From an uncultured Christensenellaceae bacterium (lineage in GTDB: Bacteria > Bacillota > Clostridia > Christensenellales > Borkfalkiaceae): DNA of 64,000 bases. Positions 59,119 through 64,000 of the stretch are shown one piece after another. The stretch covers positions 1-64,000 of the forward strand of contig CAJUOI010000005.1 of the NCBI GenBank assembly GCA_910588615.1, given 5' to 3'. Numbering within the stretch: position 1 is the first letter of the stretch; each line of letters begins with the position of its first letter. Position numbers and translations under genes: made by a program. The notes beneath the pieces are model-generated. The model was given only the letters and a program-made list of their open reading frames with translations, was not told where the DNA came from and made no database searches.

Positions 59119-60014
59119 GACATAACACCTGCCTTCATCAGTTTACCGAACAATTCTTTTTCTATCGGACGATCGCACTGAAGCTGAATAAAGCCCGCTT
59201 CCCGAGAGGCAGCATACGACTTGATATTCGAAATCATCTCGTTTAAGGTTTCCTCATAGGCGATCTGCATACTGCGCGTAACGCGAATCTTCATATTCCG
59301 CTCGTCGGCAAGGTCGTCCGATTCCACGTCGATCAGGCTGACGCGTCCGCTCAATGCGGGATCGATTTCTTCGGGTGCAAGTATTTGTACAAGCAAAACT
59401 TGCTGTTTCTTATAGCTGAGATAGTCGACTGCCTTTTTCCAATCGCTTTCGGTAAAGAAATCGGAAACGATCACGGCAAGTCCGTCGTTCGTACCGGAAT
59501 CGGGACAATTGACAATAGACGATGCCAAATCGGTATCGTCTCCAAATTCCGTATTCTCCAAATCGCTGACGGCTTTAAAGAACGACGTCTTGCCGACGAG
59601 CGTTCCGAACGGGTCCTCCGCTCTGTCTTTTCTTAAAAGACGATAGGAAACCTTATCCGTATTGTGCACGGAAAGAAATCCGAGCGCCGCCGCAACGCCG
59701 ATTGCATACGCAGCTTTTTTCGGATTCGTTTTCCCCATCGATGCGGAGCAATCCAAATACACACGGACGTGCATCTGCCGTTCATCCGTGAATAATTTTA
59801 AGAAATATTTTTCAAAACGAGAGTAAAGATTCCAGTCGATCCGCCTGATGTCGTCCCCGAGCATATATTCGCGGTAATCGGCAAACTCCACCGTTTGTCC
59901 GTAGGTACGGACAAGATGTTTTCCGCCGAAATACCCCGCCAAGCTCGTGCGGAGATTGAGCGCAAGCGTTTCTAAGCGACTGAAAAATCCGTCGTTTAAA
60001 AATGAAATCTTCAT
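59115..60014 (-). CDS. DUF58 protein (VWA-like MoxR partner)
   Basis: The 299-residue protein carries the DUF58 signature DDIRRIDWNLYSRFEKYFLKLF (~55-76), followed by RVYLDCSASMGKT, a VWA-like metal site. No membrane helix is seen, so it is cytoplasmic, unlike many DUF58 proteins that have N-terminal helices. Its ATG overlaps the moxR stop by one base (TAATG) and its stop overlaps the BatA-like gene by 4 bp. DUF58 proteins are established companions of MoxR ATPases; the biochemical role is unknown. Confidence 0.95.
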   Translation of the reverse strand: MKISFLNDGFFSRLETLALNLRTSLAGYFGGKHLVRTYGQTVEFADYREYMLGDDIRRIDWNLYSRFEKYFLKLFTDERQMHVRVYLDCSASMGKTNPKKAAYAIGVAAALGFLSVHNTDKVSYRLLRKDRAEDPFGTLVGKTSFFKAVSDLENTEFGDDTDLASSIVNCPDSGTNDGLAVIVSDFFTESDWKKAVDYLSYKKQQVLLVQILAPEEIDPALSGRVSLIDVESDDLADERNMKIRVTRSMQIAYEETLNEMISNIKSYAASREAGFIQLQCDRPIEKELFGKLMKAGVMS

Positions 60015-61147
60015 TATTTTCTCCTGAAGATTCCGCGCTTACCCTTTTCCTTCACTCCCTCTTCTTGTGCGGTATCGTTTTCCGCCGTAGTCGTCGTTTC
60101 GGTGTCGATCTCTGCTTTTGAATCTTGCGTTTGAACGGTCTCCTTTACGGTAGCCGCAGCGTTCCTTTTCTTGGAAAGTTCATCAAGCATCATACCGATA
60201 ATCTGATCGGCGGAAACGCGTTCGGCAATCGCTTCGAAGTTCAACTTCATGCGGTGGCGGAGAACAGGATAAGCAAGCGCGTTAATGTCGCTGTACGATA
60301 CGTTAAAGCGCCCGTTGAGCAATGCACGGACTTTGGCGCCCGAAATAAGCGCCTGTCCCGCACGCGGGCTGGCGCCGAGGCGAACGTACTTTTTCGCCGC
60401 CTCGGTCGCGTATTCGCTATTGGGGTGCGTTGCGGAGCATAGCATCATCGCATAGCGCATGACTTCATCCGCAACGGGAATCTGGTTTGCGGTTGCGCGC
60501 ATTTCAAGCAGCTGATCTCCGTTGCATACCGCATCCGCAACCTCCGTCATCGTTTCCTGCGTCATCGTAACGATCGCCATAAGCTCGTCGAGCTTGGGAT
60601 TGGGAACGATCAACTTGAACATGAAACGGTCCATCTGCGCTTCGGGCAGAGGATAGGTACCGTCCTGCTCGATCGGGTTTTGCGTAGCAAGCACGAAGAA
60701 GGGTTCTTTCAGCCTTCTCGAAACGCCCATAACCGTAACGGTGTGTTCCTGCATGGCTTCAAGTAGAGCACTCTGCGTTTTCGGCGTAGCACGGTTGATT
60801 TCGTCCGCAAGAATGATATTACTGAATACGGGACCGGGTTGGAAACTGAACGTCGAGTTTCCGTTGTCGTCTTTAACGATGATATTCGTACCCGTTACGT
60901 CTGCGGGCATCAAGTCGGGCGTGAACTGGATTCTCGAAAACGGAAGGTCGAATACCCGACCGAGCGTTCTTACCAAACGCGTTTTTCCGACGCCGGGAAC
61001 CCCTTCCAGCAGAACGTTACCGCCTGCGATCATGGCGATAATCGTGCCTTCCACGACTTCCGTCTGTCCGATTACGTCGCGTCTCACCTCTTGAAAGATT
61101 TCTCTGCACTGTTCGCTGAAACGCCTGACGCTTTCCTCTGTTACCAT
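60014..61147 (-). CDS. MoxR-family AAA+ ATPase
   Basis: ATG 61147 (MVTEESVRRFSEQC) is preferred to a start eight codons upstream because GAGGAAATAAAGG lies before it; the product is 377 residues. The AAA+ core has Walker A LLEGVPGVGKTRLVRTL, Walker B NIILADEINRA, sensor 1 FVLATQNPIEQDGTYPLPEAQMDRF, and sensor 2 near LGASPRAGQALI. The C-terminal ~55 residues are a Thr/Glu/Lys-rich tail not typical of the family. MoxR ATPases act with VWA proteins as chaperones that insert metals or assemble complexes. Confidence 0.96.
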   Translation of the reverse strand: MVTEESVRRFSEQCREIFQEVRRDVIGQTEVVEGTIIAMIAGGNVLLEGVPGVGKTRLVRTLGRVFDLPFSRIQFTPDLMPADVTGTNIIVKDDNGNSTFSFQPGPVFSNIILADEINRATPKTQSALLEAMQEHTVTVMGVSRRLKEPFFVLATQNPIEQDGTYPLPEAQMDRFMFKLIVPNPKLDELMAIVTMTQETMTEVADAVCNGDQLLEMRATANQIPVADEVMRYAMMLCSATHPNSEYATEAAKKYVRLGASPRAGQALISGAKVRALLNGRFNVSYSDINALAYPVLRHRMKLNFEAIAERVSADQIIGMMLDELSKKRNAAATVKETVQTQDSKAEIDTETTTTAENDTAQEEGVKEKGKRGIFRRK

Positions 61148-61186
61148 ACCTTTATTTCCTCTCTGTCTCAAAAAATTTACTTGATA

Positions 61187-62392
61187 TTATTGGAATGCTC
61201 CGAAATATGCTTCCAGTATCTTCCTTTCTTCCTCCGTGAACTCCTCGCCCGAAGCAAGCTTTTGCTGGATCTTCTCGTAGTATTGTTCAAATACGTCGCG
61301 GAGATGCGTGTCCCCGTCGATAACCTTGTCTCCGTCGCTGAATCTGTCGTCCGGAATTTCGACACCGTCGTCGGGATTCCAATCGCCGCCGCTGCTGCCG
61401 CTGCCATCGGGATTTTCAGGCGGAAATAATATCGATCCCCATAAGCTGTCGGGATTGTTGTTTGAATTATTGCCCGAACTATTCGAATTGCCCGAAGAAT
61501 TGGCATCGGTGCCGATAAAGTCGTCGAGATTTCCGCCGTTGCCTCCGTCCTGTCCGACGTCTCCGCTGTCTCCGTCGTCCTGCGAGCCGTCGGAAATTGC
61601 CGCGTCGTCGCCGTTTTCCACATCCGTTTCGTCCTCGCCGACCAAACGGAATACAGCCGTGTAAACTTTATCCTGAGTAACGCTTTTTTCCTGTCTGATG
61701 GGATTCTTTCCCGAATCCTCCGCCCATTCCAAAAACATGTAACCTTCGTCGGCAATCGCAATGACCAAGGAAGCGTTTTCGCCCTTTTCAAGGGTCTGCT
61801 CGCTTACGCCCCGGATATGTCCGCCCGCTTGAGCAACGTAGCTGATACTGAACATATCAACGGGAGGTACGGGAAGCGAAACCAATCCCACTACCAAAAC
61901 CCCTGCGACCGCAGCCGCAACCGTAACGCTTGCAAGCGAAATCGCCAACTTGGAAGCCCCCACCTTCAAGGAAGAAACGCTCGCCCCCGCCACAACGGAA
62001 GCCTCTGCTTTTTTATCGGCGATCGCACCGAGTTTTTCCATCGCGTCCTCACGCTGGCGCATTGCGAGATAGGAATCGTCGTTCTGGAATTGAAGCATGG
62101 TAACCATGCGTTCTTCGAACCCGAGCTCGCGGTCGATTTTTTCCGCAATCTGGCGCGTCGTGGGACGGAAAACCGTAAAATAGAGAATTACCGTTATAAG
62201 CGCGGTTACGCCGATAAAGGAGCCGAGCGCAATCCAAACGCCTGCGCCGAATCTTGCGAACCACGCAGCGAAAGCAACGATAAGCGCCGCTAAGCTGCCC
62301 GCAACTAAACCCCAAAGAAAGGATTTTAAAATGCTGTCTTGCGCCACGCGTCCGTAGAAGCGTTTAAATGTCTTGTTTTGATTGTCTTTCAT
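61187..62392 (-). CDS. membrane protein, DUF4175-like, with Ser/Asn/Gly-rich outer region
   Basis: ATG 62392 (MKDNQNKTFKRFYGRV) is set by an AGGAGG ribosome site; the product is 401 residues. Two N-terminal membrane helices (~25-50, ~52-75) precede a cytoplasmic IAEKIDRELGFEERMVTMLQF...MRQREDAMEKL segment resembling DUF4175 proteins that open many MoxR operons. A third helix (~135-158) leads to an InlB-type repeat (GYMFLEWAEDSG, VYTAVFRL), then an acidic, low-complexity Gly/Asn/Ser region, and a C-terminal helix (FTEEERKILEAYFGAF). It is the first gene of the operon that continues through moxR to the LRR lipoprotein. Confidence 0.85.
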   Translation of the reverse strand: MKDNQNKTFKRFYGRVAQDSILKSFLWGLVAGSLAALIVAFAAWFARFGAGVWIALGSFIGVTALITVILYFTVFRPTTRQIAEKIDRELGFEERMVTMLQFQNDDSYLAMRQREDAMEKLGAIADKKAEASVVAGASVSSLKVGASKLAISLASVTVAAAVAGVLVVGLVSLPVPPVDMFSISYVAQAGGHIRGVSEQTLEKGENASLVIAIADEGYMFLEWAEDSGKNPIRQEKSVTQDKVYTAVFRLVGEDETDVENGDDAAISDGSQDDGDSGDVGQDGGNGGNLDDFIGTDANSSGNSNSSGNNSNNNPDSLWGSILFPPENPDGSGSSGGDWNPDDGVEIPDDRFSDGDKVIDGDTHLRDVFEQYYEKIQQKLASGEEFTEEERKILEAYFGAFQ

Positions 62393-62434
62393 ACTATCTA
62401 TCCTCCTTTCGTCTGAAAATCTTTTTTTGTTCCT

Positions 62435-62472
62435 CCAATCGCCGCACACAACTTAGTATGTACGTCGATTGG
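62435..62472 (-). other. hairpin in the leader of the MoxR operon
   Basis: CCAATCG (62435-62441) and CGATTGG (62466-62472) can pair in the leader RNA between promoter and first gene. The loop is long (24 nt) and nothing else marks it as a riboswitch, so it is reported as a possible structure only. Confidence 0.3.
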
Positions 62473-62489
62473 AAAACTTATTATATAAT

Positions 62490-62519
62490 ATGATAACACA
62501 CTTTCCGTACGGAAGTCAA
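62490..62519 (-). promoter_or_regulatory. promoter of the MoxR operon with a palindrome in its spacer
   Basis: On the minus strand, -35 TTGACT (62514-62519) and -10 TATCAT (62490-62495) are 18 bp apart. The perfect 12-bp palindrome TTCCGTACGGAA (62503-62514) lies in the spacer and touches the -35 box, the position of a repressor or MerR-type site. A second AT-rich -10 candidate (TATAAT, 62479-62488 region) lies downstream. The regulator is not in the window. Confidence 0.55.
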
Positions 62520-62553
62520 GTAAACTGCCGTACGATATTCTTTTTGGGCAAAA

Positions 62554-64000
62554 TTAATTTCCGTTTTCCGGCGCCCAAGTTACCGTTGCCGCGCTTCCCG
62601 CATTCCACTCTGCATTCCAGCCGCTCGGGATTGCGCTTTGAGGAATACTCATCACGATTTTCTGTTGCGCCGTCCAGCCGTTGAATACGTTCGCGCCCAT
62701 CTTCGTAACCGTCGAAGGAACGGTAAACGACGTTAGAGAGGTACAGCCGTTAAACGCATTGGCGCATATTTCCGCAACCGTTTCGGGGTGTTCAATAATC
62801 AGCGTAGTCAGTTTGGAGCACCCCTCGAACAAACCGGGACGAAGCGTCGCCAAATTCGTAGACTTAATGGTTACTTTAACGAGCTCGGTGCAATCCTTAA
62901 AGGCATAATCATGCAATCTGTACAATACATCGCCACCTTTGCTTACGGATGCGGGAATCACGATTTCCCTGATCTTCATCCCTGCAAACGCATATATAGA
63001 AATGGTGTTGGTATATTCGGGAAGCGTCAATTCCGTCATCTTATCGCAACCCGAGAATACGTAACTGCCAAAGCCAATCGGACGATAAGTTCTTTCTTGG
63101 GGGAAATTCACCGCAATAAGCTTGACACACCCTTCGAACGCATAGCTTCCGACAGCCGGAATATCACTGGTCTTACCGCCACCGACACTAAGAGAGAGGT
63201 CCCCCATCCATACAGGGAAGGTAATCGTTTCAAGCGCAGTACAATCCTTGAACGCGCTTCCGCCGACCCCAAAAGGATTCCAAGATTCATTGATACCTAT
63301 CGTTGTTTCTGTTCCAAACTTTACGTCGGAAAGATTGGAGCACCCCTCAAAACAGTTGTTCCCGATTGCGGCATAATAGGTATAAGACGAGGTTCCCGGA
63401 CGAGCATACTGAATACTTCTTACGCGCGCAGGAATGGTAATACTTTCAAGCGCAACACAATCCTTAAATGCTCTCGCACGGATGTTGAGCACCTCCGAAC
63501 CGACTTCGAACGTGATATCGGACAACTGCGAGCATCCTTCAAACGCACTCTCGCCAATCGTCGTTACGTTGCGGGGAATGGTTATCGATTGCAACTTGGT
63601 ACAATCCTTAAACGCCTCCGCATCAATCGTATCGATTCTTTCGTGGAATACCACTTCGGTAAGTTCGCTACAGCCCATAAACCAGCCGCGCCCCACCGTG
63701 GAAAATCCTGCAGGAATTACGACTTTAGATATTTTCGCACCCGCAAACGCACCGTCGGCGATTTCCATCACCGTATCGGGAATTACCAACTCGCCCGACA
63801 AAGACGTAGAAGAAGCATAGATCGTCATTTTATCCGGACTGTAAACAATGCCGTCTTCGTAAAGCAAACTTATATTGGTAGGAGCGATTTCGATATTTTC
63901 CAGACTGACGCAACCGATGAAATTTCCTTCTCCGAGCTCGACGTTGTCGGGAATGATCAGGGTACGCAAATTCGTACAACCGTTAAGAGCATTCCTGCCG
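62554..64000 (-). CDS. second BspA-like leucine-rich repeat protein, N-terminus beyond window
   Basis: The open frame runs from the right edge to TAA 62554-62556, so 482 codons are visible, with the start outside the window. It consists of LRR_5 units with xAFxGCxxLxxIxIPxxV cores (NALNGCTNLRTLIIPDNV at the edge; SAFEGCSQLSDITF; NAFNGCTSLTSFTVPSTV), and ends with an IVMSIPQSAIPSGWNAEW-type cap common at the end of such proteins. There is no C-terminal anchor, so attachment depends on the unseen N-terminus. It precedes the MoxR operon on the same strand, which has its own promoter. Confidence 0.9.
   Translation of the reverse strand, partial: GRNALNGCTNLRTLIIPDNVELGEGNFIGCVSLENIEIAPTNISLLYEDGIVYSPDKMTIYASSTSLSGELVIPDTVMEIADGAFAGAKISKVVIPAGFSTVGRGWFMGCSELTEVVFHERIDTIDAEAFKDCTKLQSITIPRNVTTIGESAFEGCSQLSDITFEVGSEVLNIRARAFKDCVALESITIPARVRSIQYARPGTSSYTYYAAIGNNCFEGCSNLSDVKFGTETTIGINESWNPFGVGGSAFKDCTALETITFPVWMGDLSLSVGGGKTSDIPAVGSYAFEGCVKLIAVNFPQERTYRPIGFGSYVFSGCDKMTELTLPEYTNTISIYAFAGMKIREIVIPASVSKGGDVLYRLHDYAFKDCTELVKVTIKSTNLATLRPGLFEGCSKLTTLIIEHPETVAEICANAFNGCTSLTSFTVPSTVTKMGANVFNGWTAQQKIVMSIPQSAIPSGWNAEWNAGSAATVTWAPENGN

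Noticed and set aside
62435..62472. Riboswitch in the MoxR operon leader
   Set aside because: Only one 7-bp stem with a long loop; no conserved core of a known class could be found.

Overview
The window looks like chromosomal DNA of a spore-forming Firmicute, most likely an uncultured gut-type member of the class Clostridia. The evidence is a clear spoIVA gene, AGGAGG-type ribosome binding sites, sigma-A promoters with 16-18 bp spacers, and the mix of rsfS, nadD-yqeK, asd-dapA-dapB, BspA-like LRR proteins and MBG-type surface domains. Base composition is mixed, with GC-rich coding DNA and AT-rich control regions. The family-level placement is inference; no 16S rRNA is present.

Positions 1-3.4 kb are the end of an integrated mobile element. 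It has a tyrosine integrase next to a tRNA-Ser(CGA) and an XRE repressor. A leftward operon of small unknown genes ends in a membrane protein cut by the left edge. A strong leftward promoter carries one repressor-type palindrome between its -35 and -10 boxes and a second just downstream. Beyond the tRNA lies a copy of the tRNA 5' end fused to a three-way-junction fold.

From 3.7 to 20.8 kb (leftward) comes a c-di-GMP regulator carrying receiver, HD-GYP, PAS and GGDEF domains, a small coiled-coil protein, a 4312-residue MBG/Ig-like surface protein, and a translationally coupled membrane protein with a duplicated intracellular domain. From 20.9 to 32.6 kb is housekeeping: secA-prfB-tsaD, a DeoC-like protein without its lysines, rsfS, a NadD-YqeK fusion, NAD(P)HX repair, birA and recX. 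Two copies of a 26-bp palindromic repeat sit here. From 32.6 to 41.6 kb are a membrane-anchored metallo-beta-lactamase protein, a UDP-sugar pyrophosphorylase, a GH36 alpha-galactosidase and araA-araD-araB, read from a promoter upstream of araB.

From 41.7 to 48.6 kb are spoIVA (with a sigma-E-like promoter), HEAT-like and TPR proteins, Hsp33, a methyltransferase and a polytopic membrane protein. From 48.7 to 51.6 kb, on the plus strand, asd-dapA-dapB form a lysine/diaminopimelate operon. From 51.6 to 62.5 kb is one leftward operon: a DUF4175-like membrane protein, a MoxR AAA+ ATPase, a DUF58 protein, two VWA membrane proteins and a BspA-like LRR lipoprotein. A second BspA-like LRR protein runs off the right edge.

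The most unusual items are the MoxR-VWA operon ending in an LRR lipoprotein, the giant MBG protein with its coupled partner, the operator-in-promoter switch of the mobile element, and the tRNA-derived structured repeat.
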